NCBI RefSeq assembly: GCF_023953965.1
Contig: NZ_JAMLIX010000002.1
Coordinates: forward strand, 1 to 64,000
Source: Bosea sp. (in: a-proteobacteria)
GTDB lineage: Bacteria; Pseudomonadota; Alphaproteobacteria; Rhizobiales; Beijerinckiaceae
Direction of reading: 5' to 3'
DNA length: 64,000 bases
Of the stretch, positions 26,241-35,217 are shown piece after piece. The notes beneath the pieces were generated by a model. It did no database searches. It saw only the letters and a list, made by a program, of their open reading frames with translations, and was not told the origin of the DNA. Every line of letters begins with the position of its first letter. Position 1 is the first letter of the stretch. Both the position numbers and the translations under genes were made by a program.

Positions 26241-27231
26241 CGGTGGCGAGCAGGTCCGCAATCGCGGCCGGTTCCGCGAAAGCCAGCGTGACCGGAACCA
26301 CGACGAGCGAGCCCAGCGCCTCCTCCGGCCAGAGCGGCGCGAGCTTGGTCCAGTCCTTCTCCGTCGTCGCGATGAGCGCGCCGTGCCCCCGTGCTGTCGC
26401 GAGCACGGCGGCGATATCCGCTAAGCCATAGGCGTGGTGGTCGCCATGGACCTGCTCGGCAACGAGGCTCGCGCCCGTTTCCCTGAGCGTCGCGGCGAAT
26501 TTTTCCGGCCGCCCGATCCCCGACAACGCCACGACCTTCGCCCCGGCGAGCCGGCGTGCGGCGGCTTCCGCGGGCTCCAGCCTCGCCGCGACGACCGGCT
26601 TGCCCTGCGTGCGCGCGAGCGCCGCGACTCGCTCCCCGGCCTCGCCCCGGCCGATCACGATGACGGCGTCGGCTTCGTCCATCTGCATGGCGAGCGGGGC
26701 GCGCAAGGGGCCGGCCGGCAGGCATAGGCCATTGCCGGCGCCGCTCGCCCCGTCCACCACCGCAAGCTTCAGATGCCGGGTGAGCGCCGGATTCTGCAAC
26801 CCGTCATCCATGACGACGAGGCTCGCGCCCAGGCCCCGCGCCAGCCGCGCGCCGGCCGCCCGGTCGCGGGCGATGACGGTGCGGGCATGGCGGGCCATCA
26901 GCAGAGGCTCGTCGCCGACATCGGCGGCGCGATGCCGGTCGGGGTCGACCTCGACCGGCCCGGAAAGCCTGCCGCCATAGCCGCGCATCAGCACGAAGGG
27001 CTTTTCGCCCCGCTCCGCCAGGAGGCGGACGACGGCGATCGCTGTCGGCGTCTTGCCGGCGCCGCCGGCGACGAAATTGCCGATGCAGATCACCGGCAGC
27101 CCCGCCTCGATGCCCGGCTGCCGCATCCGCCGCGCGGTGATCCGCCCGTAGACGAAGCCGAGCGGCTGCAAGAGCCGGGCGAGCAGGCCGGGCTTATCCC
27201 GCCACCAGAAGCGTGGCGCGCTGAGCCGCAT
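26218..27231 (-). CDS. lpxK: Tetraacyldisaccharide 4'-kinase
   Basis: The 337-residue inner-membrane kinase adds the 4'-phosphate to the lipid A disaccharide. The P-loop is GNFVAGGAGKTPTAIAVVRLL, split by a conserved Gly/Ala pair as usual in LpxK. Further motifs are LMRGYGG, GDEPLLMARH and MDDGLQNP. The ATG at 27231 shares a base with the waaA stop (TGATG), so translation is coupled. It is the last gene of the envelope operon and makes the substrate used by the Kdo transferase upstream. Confidence 0.96.
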   Translation of the reverse strand: MRLSAPRFWWRDKPGLLARLLQPLGFVYGRITARRMRQPGIEAGLPVICIGNFVAGGAGKTPTAIAVVRLLAERGEKPFVLMRGYGGRLSGPVEVDPDRHRAADVGDEPLLMARHARTVIARDRAAGARLARGLGASLVVMDDGLQNPALTRHLKLAVVDGASGAGNGLCLPAGPLRAPLAMQMDEADAVIVIGRGEAGERVAALARTQGKPVVAARLEPAEAAARRLAGAKVVALSGIGRPEKFAATLRETGASLVAEQVHGDHHAYGLADIAAVLATARGHGALIATTEKDWTKLAPLWPEEALGSLVVVPVTLAFAEPAAIADLLATVTPGRRA

Positions 27232-28535
27232 CAGGAGACGCTCTCGCGCTGGCCGAGCGCGACCCGCATCAGGAGCGGCTCGATGGCGTCGAGGGTGCGG
27301 CCGAGCGCGCCGCCGAGCCCGGCCGCGGTCTGCGCGGCGGCCCGCGCCGCCTGCCGGGCGCCGGCCGGGTCGTTGAGCCAGCGCAGCACGGCGCCTGCCA
27401 GCGCCTGCGCGTCGGTGACCTCGCGCGCGCCGCCGTCACGATCGAAGGCGGCGAAGATCTCGGCGGCGTTGTGGACATGCGGTCCGTGCAGCAGCGCGCA
27501 GCCGAGCTTGGCCGGCTCGATCGGATTGTGTCCGCCGATGCCCTCGACCAGCGAGCCGCCGAGGAAGGCGACCTGGGAGAGCCGGTAGAACAGCCCGAGC
27601 TCGTTGACGGTATCGGCGATGTAGAGATCGACGGTCCGCTCCGGGCTCTCGCCGGCGGCCCTGCGTGAGACGGCAACCTCGTTCGCCTCGACCAGCGCCT
27701 CGATGTCCGGGCCGCGCTGCGGGTGGCGCGGCGCGATGATGGTGAGCAGCTTCGGCAGATAGGGCTTGATGGCGAGATGGGCGGCGAGCACGAGCTCGTC
27801 CTCGCCCGGATGGGTGCTGGCGGCGATCCAGACCGGGCGACCGGTCGTCTGGCCGTCGAGGATGGCGAGCGTGTCGGAATCGGCGGGCGGGGCCGGCACG
27901 TCGAATTTCAGATTGCCGGCGACGCTGACGCGCGGCGCGCCGAGCTGGGCGAGCCGCTCGGCATCGCCCTGCGACTGGGCGAGGCAGGCTTCGAAGCAGG
28001 AGAGCAGGAAGCACGAGGTCCTGGGCATCCTGTACCAGCGCGCGAAGGAGCGCTCCGACATCCGGCCGTTGACCATCACCACGGGGATGTCGCGCCGCTG
28101 CGCCTCGACCAGGAGGTTCGGCCAGATCTCGGATTCGCAGATCAGGCATAAGCTCGGGCGCCAGTGATCCATGAAGCGGCGCATGTAGCGCGGCACGTCG
28201 AGCGGGATGTACTGGTGGATCGCGCCGCCCGGCAGGCGCGCGGCCATCAGCCTGGCCGAGGTGACGGTGCCGGACGTCACCAGCACCGCGAAACCCCGCT
28301 TCTGCAACTTGGCGATCAGCGGCAGCAGCGTCACCGTCTCGCCGACGCTGGCGCCGTGCAGCCAGACCAGGGGCTTGTTCGGTCGCTTGACGCTCGCCTG
28401 GCCGCGCCGCTCGGCGAGCCGGGCGGGATCCTCCTTGCCGCGCCGCCGGCGCCAGATGAGAAGCCCCGCCGCCGCAGGCTCGAGCAGGGCCGTGGCGTAG
28501 CGATAGCCGTGCAGGATCGCGCCCTTGCCGCTCAT
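27231..28535 (-). CDS. waaA: 3-deoxy-D-manno-octulosonic acid transferase
   Basis: The 434-residue GT-B glycosyltransferase adds Kdo to lipid IVA at the inner membrane. An N-terminal anchor of moderate hydrophobicity (about 13-28) is followed by WLHGASVGET (catalytic Glu region), CESEIWPN, NGRMSERSF, AASTHPGED and GGHNPIEPAKLGCALLHGPHVHN. The true start is ATG 28535, which overlaps the acyltransferase stop (ATGA); a longer frame upstream shadows that gene. It sits between a DUF374 acyltransferase and lpxK, so three steps of lipid A core assembly are co-expressed. Confidence 0.96.
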   Translation of the reverse strand: MSGKGAILHGYRYATALLEPAAAGLLIWRRRRGKEDPARLAERRGQASVKRPNKPLVWLHGASVGETVTLLPLIAKLQKRGFAVLVTSGTVTSARLMAARLPGGAIHQYIPLDVPRYMRRFMDHWRPSLCLICESEIWPNLLVEAQRRDIPVVMVNGRMSERSFARWYRMPRTSCFLLSCFEACLAQSQGDAERLAQLGAPRVSVAGNLKFDVPAPPADSDTLAILDGQTTGRPVWIAASTHPGEDELVLAAHLAIKPYLPKLLTIIAPRHPQRGPDIEALVEANEVAVSRRAAGESPERTVDLYIADTVNELGLFYRLSQVAFLGGSLVEGIGGHNPIEPAKLGCALLHGPHVHNAAEIFAAFDRDGGAREVTDAQALAGAVLRWLNDPAGARQAARAAAQTAAGLGGALGRTLDAIEPLLMRVALGQRESVS

Positions 28536-29251
28536 GCCGGTTGCTCGCGCAGACCGGCGCCCGGGTCGCGGCTGCCGACGAGCGCGTAGCCGCGGGCATG
28601 AACGTCGTCGAGGCTTGCCTGCAGCTCGAGCCGCGCCGCTTCCTGCGTCGCCTCGTCGGCGTCGCGCGCGACCAGGATCGGCTCGCCTACGACGATGGCG
28701 CAGCGCCCGAAGGGCAGGCCGATCGAGGCGCGGTCCCAGCTCTTGAAATCGATGCGGCGGCTGGTCACGACCGCGACCGCCCGGATCGGCCGGCCGGACG
28801 CTCGCGCCAGCGCGATGATGCCGGGCCCGACGATGCGGGCGCGCTTGGGCACGTCGGCGGTGAGCACCATGGTGTCGCCGGCCGCGAGCCGGCGCATCAT
28901 GGCGAGGAAGGCGCTGGCGCCGCCCTTCTCGCGGATCTTCCTGCCGAGCGCGCCCGAGCCGCGGATCGCGCCGATGCCGAGCTCGCGCAGCGCCACCGCG
29001 TTGAAGCCGCCATCGCCATGGCGCGAGACCAGCGAGCAGGCCGGCATCCACTCCGGCCGGGCGAAGGGGATCATGATGTGCTGGCCGTGCCACATCGCGA
29101 AGATCAGCGGCAGCTCCGGCCGGACATGATCGTAGATGTCGGCGGGCTCGAAGGCGATCCGGTTCGTGCGCCGGACGAGGCGCAGATAGCCGGCGAGCAG
29201 CCGGCCGAGCGTTTCCTGCGCCATGCGCGTCTTGAGGATCGAAAAGCCCAT
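28532..29251 (-). CDS. Lysophospholipid acyltransferase family protein (DUF374)
   Basis: The 239-residue protein matches the DUF374 acyltransferase-like family. It shows FAMWHGQHIMIPF (the HGQ block that replaces HxxxxD), LVSRHGDGG, GSGALGRKIREKGG and VLTADVPKRARIVGPG. Such proteins are found beside waaA in many alphaproteobacteria and are thought to act on lipid A or phospholipid precursors. There is no signal peptide; membrane association is likely peripheral. The start ATG at 29251 has GAGG four bases upstream; ATG at 29224 is an alternative. Stop/start overlap with waaA. Confidence 0.88.
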   Translation of the reverse strand: MGFSILKTRMAQETLGRLLAGYLRLVRRTNRIAFEPADIYDHVRPELPLIFAMWHGQHIMIPFARPEWMPACSLVSRHGDGGFNAVALRELGIGAIRGSGALGRKIREKGGASAFLAMMRRLAAGDTMVLTADVPKRARIVGPGIIALARASGRPIRAVAVVTSRRIDFKSWDRASIGLPFGRCAIVVGEPILVARDADEATQEAARLELQASLDDVHARGYALVGSRDPGAGLREQPA

Positions 29252-29263
29252 CGGCCTCTACGC

Positions 29264-29506
29264 TCAGCCCTTGCCGGTCTCGGGGTCGAGCAGCCGGTGG
29301 AGATGGACGATGAAATAGCGTGTCTGCGCCTGGTCGACCGTCTGCTGTGCCTTGGCCTTCCAGGCTGCATGGGCGCTGGCGTAGTTGGGGAAGACGCCGA
29401 CGATGTCGAGCTTCGACAGATCCTTGAAGGTGATGCCTTCGAGCGAGGCGAGCTCGCCGCCAAGGACGAGATGGAGGAGCTGTTTCTGGTCCGGTTCCGC
29501 GCTCAT
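29264..29506 (-). CDS. DUF4170 domain-containing protein
   Basis: The 80-residue soluble protein matches DUF4170: LHLVLGGELASLEGITFKD, then VGVFPNYASAHAAWKAKAQQTVDQA and YFIVHLHRLLDP. The start ATG at 29506 is set by a perfect AGGAGG. The family is common in Hyphomicrobiales next to inositol-monophosphatase/waaA clusters and has no assigned function. It lies 12 bp before the DUF374 gene, so it probably belongs to the same transcript. Confidence 0.9.
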   Translation of the reverse strand: MSAEPDQKQLLHLVLGGELASLEGITFKDLSKLDIVGVFPNYASAHAAWKAKAQQTVDQAQTRYFIVHLHRLLDPETGKG

Positions 29507-29597
29507 CGAATCCTCCTGCAAGGGCTTACGTGGCGCCCCATAAGTCATCCCGGCGTTCCCTGCGAGCGGGCCATGCCGGGCACGTCGAAAAAAACCG

Positions 29598-30425
29598 TCA
29601 GGCGGGCTGCGTCCGTCCGTCGCGCAAACGTTCGACCGCCGCCTGCAACGGCAAGGCGAGGCTCTCGGTGCTCGCCGCGAGCAGGCCGTGGACGGGCACG
29701 TCGCGATTATAGGCGACGGGCCGGCCCTCGCCGTCGGTGAGCCGCCCGCCGGCCTCGCTCAGCACGAGATCGGCCGCCGCCAGATCCCAGTCGCGGGCAT
29801 CGGGCGAGATCAGCCCGGCATCGATCGTGCCCTCCGCGATGCGCGTCAGCCTGAGCGCGAGCGAGGGGATCCGGCCGACGGCCTGGAAGCTCTCGAACTG
29901 CGCCAGCGCCTCGAGCATCGGCCTGGGGCCGGCGATGCGCGCGCCGGTCAGGCTTTGCGCGGCGGAGGTGCGGATCGCCGCGCCGTTCAAGGTCGCGCCG
30001 CCGCCGAGAAGCGCGCGATAGGTCGCCCCGCAGGCCGGGGCATGGACGATGCCGAGTACGGGCGAGCCCTGGTCGAGCAGCGCGACGCAGACCGCCCAGT
30101 CCGGCGAGCCCTGCATGAAGGCGCGCGTGCCGTCGATCGGGTCGACGACCCAGACGAAGCGGCGCGACAGCCGCTGGGCGTCGTCGACCGTCTCCTCGGA
30201 GAGCCAGGCGGCGTCCGGCAGCAATTCCGAAAGCCGGATCCGCAGGAAGGTGTCGACCCCGATATCGGCCTCGGTCACCGGCGATCCGCCGCTCTTCGAC
30301 CAGGTCCGCGCCGCGGTCGCCGCGCCGGGCCGGAACAGCTCGAGCGCGATCGCACCGGCTTCCAGGCAGCTTTCACCGGCGGCCCTCATGAGTTCGGCCG
30401 CGATCGGTAGCGTGGTAGGATTCAT
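29598..30425 (-). CDS. cysQ: 3'(2'),5'-bisphosphate nucleotidase / inositol monophosphatase family
   Basis: The 275-residue metal-dependent sugar/nucleotide phosphatase shows the family metal site: SEETVDD (Glu), WVVDPIDGTRAF, and WDLAAADLVLSEAGG near the C-terminus. Members of this type hydrolyse PAP (CysQ) or inositol phosphates. The operon with lipid A genes is usual for CysQ-like proteins in Hyphomicrobiales, but substrate choice cannot be read from the sequence. The ATG at 30425 has AGGGAGAG upstream. It is the first gene of the minus-strand envelope operon; the 248-bp gap to the divergent DUF6101 gene must hold the promoter. Confidence 0.88.
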   Translation of the reverse strand: MNPTTLPIAAELMRAAGESCLEAGAIALELFRPGAATAARTWSKSGGSPVTEADIGVDTFLRIRLSELLPDAAWLSEETVDDAQRLSRRFVWVVDPIDGTRAFMQGSPDWAVCVALLDQGSPVLGIVHAPACGATYRALLGGGATLNGAAIRTSAAQSLTGARIAGPRPMLEALAQFESFQAVGRIPSLALRLTRIAEGTIDAGLISPDARDWDLAAADLVLSEAGGRLTDGEGRPVAYNRDVPVHGLLAASTESLALPLQAAVERLRDGRTQPA

Positions 30426-30673
30426 GCTCTCCCTATCGGCCGCGAAAGGCGCTGTTTCAAGCCGAAAATGCGGCCGGGCCTCGAAAGATTCCGTCAAGCA
30501 TCCGGCGGAAAACCGCTGGTTCCGGGTGGAATCGCGGCAAAATCATCTTCCTTTAACCCAACCCCTTAAGCGCTCGGACACGGGCCGGCCGCCATCCTCG
30601 CAAGGCAAGCACGAGAGCCCCGGCATCGACAGAGGGCTCCGCTGCGGCAGGGATCAGAGAGGCGTTATTACCG

Positions 30674-31195
30674 ATGGCCAGCGTCACGCCGGCCGCCGGG
30701 GAGGGCGGTCTTGCACCGCTCCTTCCCGGCGGTCCGACACAAACAGCGATCGTTTCCCGCAACCCGATGCCGCCCCGGCCGGTCGCCCCGGCGATCGAGC
30801 GCGTCGGCTCCGTGCGGATCCTGCGTGGCGCCGCCGCCTGGCGCGGGGTCGCGCTGCGCATGGCCCATCCGGCCGGCGACGACGAGCGCTTCGAGCTGGC
30901 GCTCACGGCGGGCGACGGCCGCTCGGTGGTGGTGGCCTCGGCCGGCGCGGACGACGCGGTCGCGCTCTGGCGGGATTTCGGCCGCACCAGCGGGCTGACT
31001 CTCCTGCTCGAGACCGCCGAGGGCGTGGTGAGCGAGCCTTATCCGCAGCTCGGGCGGCTGGCGCTGGGCGCGGTTCGCATCCGCCGCCGCCATGGCCTGC
31101 TCCGGGGCCGCCGGCCGCGCTTCCTCACCCGCCGCAAGACCGGGCGCCTCGCCGAGCTGCCGGTGATCGTCGGCGGCGACAGGATGACGGATTAG
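30674..31195 (+). CDS. DUF6101 family protein
   Basis: The 173-residue protein has a Pro-rich N-terminus and then RVGSVRILRGAAAWRGVALRMAH. It continues with a beta-rich middle and a basic end (RIRRRHGLLRGRRPRFLTRRKTG). This is the outline of the DUF6101 family of Hyphomicrobiales. There is no signal peptide, membrane segment or catalytic motif. The basic C-terminus may bind nucleic acid or membrane, but that is speculation. It is convergent with ubiA, and the two stop codons overlap by four bases. Confidence 0.8.
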   Translation: MASVTPAAGEGGLAPLLPGGPTQTAIVSRNPMPPRPVAPAIERVGSVRILRGAAAWRGVALRMAHPAGDDERFELALTAGDGRSVVVASAGADDAVALWRDFGRTSGLTLLLETAEGVVSEPYPQLGRLALGAVRIRRRHGLLRGRRPRFLTRRKTGRLAELPVIVGGDRMTD

Positions 31196-32163
31196 CCCAA
31201 AAGCCAGTTCCGGCTCATCGCATCGAGCGCGAGCCCGGCCGCCAGCATGAGCCCGGCATCCCGGTTTGAACGGAACAGACTGAGCGCCTGCGCCGCGCTC
31301 GCGCCATTGATCCGCGTCACCTGCCGGGCGAGATGGAGCGCGAAGGCGGCAAAGCCGAGCCAGGCGGCGAGGCCGCCGCCGACCTGCCAGATCGCCGCGC
31401 CGGAAAGCCCGGCGGCGAGCGCAAAGCACAGCGCCACCGCTTCGCGGGTATGGCCGCCGAAATAACGCGCGCTCGAGCGGATGCCGGCGATGACGTCGTC
31501 CTCGAGGTCCTGCATCGCGTAGATCGTGTCGTAGCCGACGGTCCAGGCGATGGCCGCGGCGTAGATCAGGAAGGCCGGCGGGTCGAGCCGGCCGAAGACG
31601 GCGCTCCAGCCCATCAGCCCGCCCCAGGAGAAGGCCAGCCCCAGCACGAACTGGGGCATGTCCGTCACCCGCTTCATGAACGGATAGACCGCGACGATCG
31701 CAAGCGAGGCGATGCCCAGCAGGATGGTGAAGCGGTTGAACTGCATGAGCACGACGAGGCCACCGAGCGCCTGCGCGACCATGAACAGCGCGGCGGCCTT
31801 CGCCGTCACCTGCCCGGAGGGGAGCGGGCGGCCGCGCGTGCGCGCGACCTCGGCGTCGAGCTTGCGGTCGACGATGTCGTTGAAGGTGCAGCCCGCCCCG
31901 CGCATCAGGACCGCGCCGACGAGAAAGATGAGGCAGTGCCAGGGATCGGGGTAAGGCTGGCCGGCGGCGATGGCGGCAAGCCCCGCCGCCCACCAGCATG
32001 GCAGCAGCAGGAGCCACCAGCCGATCGGTCGTTCGATGCGCGCGAGCTTCAGGAACGGCCGGATGGCGCGCGGCGCCCGGCGATCGACCCAATGCCCCGT
32101 GATCGCATCGGGAAGCGGGGCGTCGCGGCCCGGCGTCGCCTGCGCCGAATTGGGGCCCGACAT
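31192..32163 (-). CDS. ubiA: 4-hydroxybenzoate polyprenyltransferase
   Basis: The 323-residue inner-membrane enzyme attaches the polyprenyl chain to 4-hydroxybenzoate in ubiquinone synthesis. Eight or nine hydrophobic segments are visible. The two Asp-rich motifs are NDIVDRKLDAEVARTRGRPLPSG and YDTIYAMQDLEDD, which bind the magnesium-diphosphate. The start ATG at 32163 follows from family length; the longer upstream frame shadows the next gene. Ubiquinone feeds the respiratory chain that includes the cytochrome oxidase encoded further along the window. Confidence 0.96.
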   Translation of the reverse strand: MSGPNSAQATPGRDAPLPDAITGHWVDRRAPRAIRPFLKLARIERPIGWWLLLLPCWWAAGLAAIAAGQPYPDPWHCLIFLVGAVLMRGAGCTFNDIVDRKLDAEVARTRGRPLPSGQVTAKAAALFMVAQALGGLVVLMQFNRFTILLGIASLAIVAVYPFMKRVTDMPQFVLGLAFSWGGLMGWSAVFGRLDPPAFLIYAAAIAWTVGYDTIYAMQDLEDDVIAGIRSSARYFGGHTREAVALCFALAAGLSGAAIWQVGGGLAAWLGFAAFALHLARQVTRINGASAAQALSLFRSNRDAGLMLAAGLALDAMSRNWLLG

Positions 32164-32180
32164 CGCCTCGCTGCGCCCGC

Positions 32181-32660
32181 TCAGAGAGCGCCCCGCGGAA
32201 TGCGCATTCCGCCGCCGGCGCCGCCGGTGATGGAATCGGCGCCGCCGAACGGGTTGGCGCCCTGTGCCTGCTGCCGGGCGCGGCGCTCCATCTGGGCCTG
32301 CTGCTTCACGGCGTTGCACGCCTGGGCGCGGAAGCCCACCACCTTCTTGTTGTCGGCCTGCATGCCCTCGATGAAGGAGGCCGGGATCTGGCACCAGTCC
32401 TGGTTGGCGGTGGCGAACTTGATCGCGGCGTCGCCGTTGTTGGCGAGGCGGCCGAAGGCGCTGCAGGCTTCCTGCGGCGTCATCTTCTTCTTGGCCTTCT
32501 GGGAGGCGGAGAGCCGCGCCACGATCGACTGGCGCTCGGTGAGCAGCTTCTGGATCTGCTCGCAGCCCGAGACCTGCGCGCTCGCCGGATGAGCCGCCAG
32601 GAACGGTGCCACGGCAAGGCCGATCACCGCGATTGCGCCTGAAGCCATCCTACGCCGCAT
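32181..32660 (-). CDS. Secreted hypothetical protein with four cysteines
   Basis: The 159-residue protein has a signal peptide (core IAVIGLAVAPFLAAHPASA). The mature part is helical and carries four cysteines (VSGCEQI, EACSAF, DWCQIP, QACNAV) that could form two disulfides in the periplasm. It ends in a Gln-rich helix and a Gly-rich tail (QGANPFGGADS). ATG 32660 has AAGGA/GGGAG upstream; ATG 32648 is an alternative. I do not recognise the family. It is 17 bp upstream of ubiA on the same strand, so it is likely co-transcribed with it. Confidence 0.8.
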   Translation of the reverse strand: MRRRMASGAIAVIGLAVAPFLAAHPASAQVSGCEQIQKLLTERQSIVARLSASQKAKKKMTPQEACSAFGRLANNGDAAIKFATANQDWCQIPASFIEGMQADNKKVVGFRAQACNAVKQQAQMERRARQQAQGANPFGGADSITGGAGGGMRIPRGAL

Positions 32661-32853
32661 GGTGTCCTTACTCCCGATTGCCGGCCCCGCCCGGCCGATC
32701 CCCGAATGCGTCCTTAACAGCCGGCGCCGCCGACGCCAACGACTCTTGCGCATCCACCGATAGACCTGTGGGAAGCGCAAGCTGCTACAAGGCGATTATG
32801 GCGTTTTTGACGCCGCCCACCACCCGTGTCGTTTCCCGGAGCCGCCAGCGCCC

Positions 32854-33600
32854 ATGTCCGCCCCCGATTTCGCCCGCCACCGGCTCTTCGTCGAGCCTGC
32901 GCTGTCTGCGGCCGCGATCCTCCCGCTCGACCGCGACCAGGCCAATTACCTCCTCAACGTCCTGCGCCTGCGGGCCGGGGACACCGTCCTCGTCTTCAAC
33001 GGGCGCGACGGCGAATGGCTGGCGTGCCTCGTGCCGGAAGGGCGCAAGCAGGCGAGCCTCGAACCCGTCCGGCAGACGAAGCCGCAGCCGCCGGCGCCGG
33101 ACCTGCATTATCTGTTCGCGCCGCTGAAAGCTGCGCGGCTCGACTACATGGCGCAGAAGGCGGTCGAGATGGGGGCCGGCACCCTCCAGCCGGTGCTGAC
33201 CCGGCGCACGCAGGTCTCGCGGCTCAACCGCGAGCGCCTGCGCGCCAACGCCGTCGAGGCGGCCGAGCAATGCGGCATCCTGAGCCTGCCGGTGATCGCG
33301 CCGGAGCGCCCGCTCGAAGCCGCGCTGGCGGAGCTTTCGCCGGAGCGGCTCCTGGTCTTCTGCGACGAGGGGATGGGGCAGGAAAGCCCGGTCGCGGCGC
33401 TGGCGGCGCGCGAACCGGCCCCGCTTGCCGTGCTGATCGGCCCCGAAGGCGGCTTCGACGAGGCCGAGCGGGCGCTGATTAGGGCGCGGCCCAACACGCT
33501 GCCGGTCTCGCTCGGCCCGCGCATCCTCAGGGCGGATACCGCGGCGGTGGCCGCGCTTGCTCTGGTCCAGGCGGTTCTCGGCGACTGGCCGAGAGGTTGA
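32854..33600 (+). CDS. rsmE: 16S rRNA (uracil1498-N3)-methyltransferase
   Basis: The 248-residue SPOUT-class enzyme methylates U1498 of 16S rRNA. The N-terminal PUA-like part contains NYLLNVLRLRAGDTVLVFNGRDGEW. The knotted SAM-binding C-terminus contains VEMGAGTLQPVLTRRTQ, VEAAEQCG, VLIGPEGGFDEAE and LGPRILRADTAAVAAL, all diagnostic for RsmE. The ATG at 32854 gives the family length. gshA follows after 148 bp. Confidence 0.96.
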   Translation: MSAPDFARHRLFVEPALSAAAILPLDRDQANYLLNVLRLRAGDTVLVFNGRDGEWLACLVPEGRKQASLEPVRQTKPQPPAPDLHYLFAPLKAARLDYMAQKAVEMGAGTLQPVLTRRTQVSRLNRERLRANAVEAAEQCGILSLPVIAPERPLEAALAELSPERLLVFCDEGMGQESPVAALAAREPAPLAVLIGPEGGFDEAERALIRARPNTLPVSLGPRILRADTAAVAALALVQAVLGDWPRG

Positions 33601-33748
33601 CCGGCCTGCCGTCAGCGCCGGTCGCCGTTGCGCTCCGGTCGTTGTCGAGTGCCCGGCGCTCGCCTATGTCTCTAGCTTCCTCAGCCAGCCTCGAGCCCGC
33701 GCCTTCGGCGCCGGGGCCGGTCGTCATGCCTCGATTGCCGGAGTACCC

Positions 33749-35128
33749 ATGGCCCGCGACGTGTCCGATTCGACCCCGATCGGCTCCAAGGCCGAGCTGA
33801 TCGCCTGGATCGCCGCCGGCGAGAAACCGGCCTCGTCCTTCCGGATCGGGACCGAGCACGAGAAGTTCCCGTTCTACCGCGGCGATCTCGCGCCCGTGCC
33901 CTATGAGGGGCGGGCGGGGGCCGGCGGCATCCGCGCCTTGCTGGACGGCATGCGGAAGCGGCTTAACTGGGAGCCGATCCTCGATGCCGGCCACATCATC
34001 GGGCTCGCCGGTCCCGATGGCGGCGGGGCGATCTCGCTGGAGCCCGGCGGGCAGTTCGAACTGTCGGGCGCGCCGCTCAGGACGCTGCATGAGACGCAGG
34101 CCGAGCTTGTGGCCCATCTCGCCGATGTCAAGGCGGTGGCGGCGCCCCACGGCATCGGCTTCGCCGCGCTGGGGGCGTCCCCGCTGTGGACGCTGCGTGA
34201 GACGCCGGTGATGCCGAAGGGGCGTTACAGGATCATGGCGAACTACATGCCGAAGGTCGGCACGCGGGGCCTCGACATGATGTTCCGGACCTGCACCGTG
34301 CAGGTCAATCTCGATTTCGCCAGCGAGGCGGACATGGTCCGCAAGCTCAGGGTCTCGCTGGCGCTGCAGCCGCTTTCCACCGCGCTCTTCGCCTCCTCGC
34401 CCTTCCTGGAGGGCAAGCTCAACGGCTTCCAGTCGATGCGCTCCGAGATCTGGCGCGACACCGACAAGGCCCGCTCCGGCATGCTGGCCTTCGCCTTCGA
34501 CGAGGGCATGTCCTATGAGGCCTATGTCGACTGGGCGCTCGACGTGCCGATGTATTTCGTCAAGCGCGGCGACACCTATCACGACGTCGCCGGCGCCTCC
34601 TTCCGCGACCTCCTGGCCGGCCGGCTGCCGCAGCTGCCGGGCGAGTGCGCGACGATGTCCGACTGGGCGAACCACCTCTCGACCCTGTTCCCGGAGGTCA
34701 GGCTCAAGCGCTTCCTGGAGATGCGCGGCGCCGATGCCGGCCCGGCCGGGATGCTGACCGCGATGCCGGCCTTCTGGGTCGGGCTGCTCTACGACACAGC
34801 TTCGCTCGATGCGGCCTGGGACCTCGTCAAGGACTGGAGCACGGCCGAGCGCCAGGCGCTGCGCGATGCGGTGCCGCGGCAAGGGCTCGCCGCCGGGATC
34901 GGCGGGCGCAAGCTCATCGAGATCGCGGTCGAGGTCGTGGAATTGTCGCGCGCGGGCCTCGCGCGCCGGGCGTGTCGCGACGCGGCGGGGCAGGACGAGA
35001 CGCACTTCCTGGCGCCGTTGCAGGAGATCCTGCAAAGCGGCCGCAATTTGGCCCTGCGCCTGGAAGAGCGCTACCGCGATGCCTGGCACGGCCGGGTCGA
35101 GCCCGTCATGACCGAGATGGAGCTTTGA
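33749..35128 (+). CDS. gshA: Glutamate-cysteine ligase, plant/alphaproteobacterial type
   Basis: The 459-residue enzyme makes gamma-glutamylcysteine, the first step of glutathione synthesis. It opens near FRIGTEHEKFPF (metal- and glutamate-binding), then SLEPGGQFELSG, MPKGRYRIMANYMPKVG and RTCTVQVNLDF, the blocks of the plant-type GCS2 group. The ATG at 33749 has GGAG six bases upstream, and the frame before it is not family-like. Glutathione made here could support peroxiredoxin chemistry (41052-41537) in the same window, but no direct link is shown. Confidence 0.95.
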   Translation: MARDVSDSTPIGSKAELIAWIAAGEKPASSFRIGTEHEKFPFYRGDLAPVPYEGRAGAGGIRALLDGMRKRLNWEPILDAGHIIGLAGPDGGGAISLEPGGQFELSGAPLRTLHETQAELVAHLADVKAVAAPHGIGFAALGASPLWTLRETPVMPKGRYRIMANYMPKVGTRGLDMMFRTCTVQVNLDFASEADMVRKLRVSLALQPLSTALFASSPFLEGKLNGFQSMRSEIWRDTDKARSGMLAFAFDEGMSYEAYVDWALDVPMYFVKRGDTYHDVAGASFRDLLAGRLPQLPGECATMSDWANHLSTLFPEVRLKRFLEMRGADAGPAGMLTAMPAFWVGLLYDTASLDAAWDLVKDWSTAERQALRDAVPRQGLAAGIGGRKLIEIAVEVVELSRAGLARRACRDAAGQDETHFLAPLQEILQSGRNLALRLEERYRDAWHGRVEPVMTEMEL

Positions 35129-35217
35129 AGCCCCGGCGGGCGTAAAAAACGCGATTTTGCGCGGATTGCGCCGTTGGAATTAACGAGTTGGACGAAGCTT
35201 GCCGCTAGTCTTGCGGC

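Noticed and set aside
28536..29093. N-terminal extension of WaaA
   Set aside because: It is an out-of-frame reading of the acyltransferase gene; ATG 28535 in the ATGA overlap is the family start.
30540..30575. TTAA-N9-TTAA upstream of the DUF6101 gene
   Set aside because: Spacing is nine rather than seven, so it does not fit CtrA.
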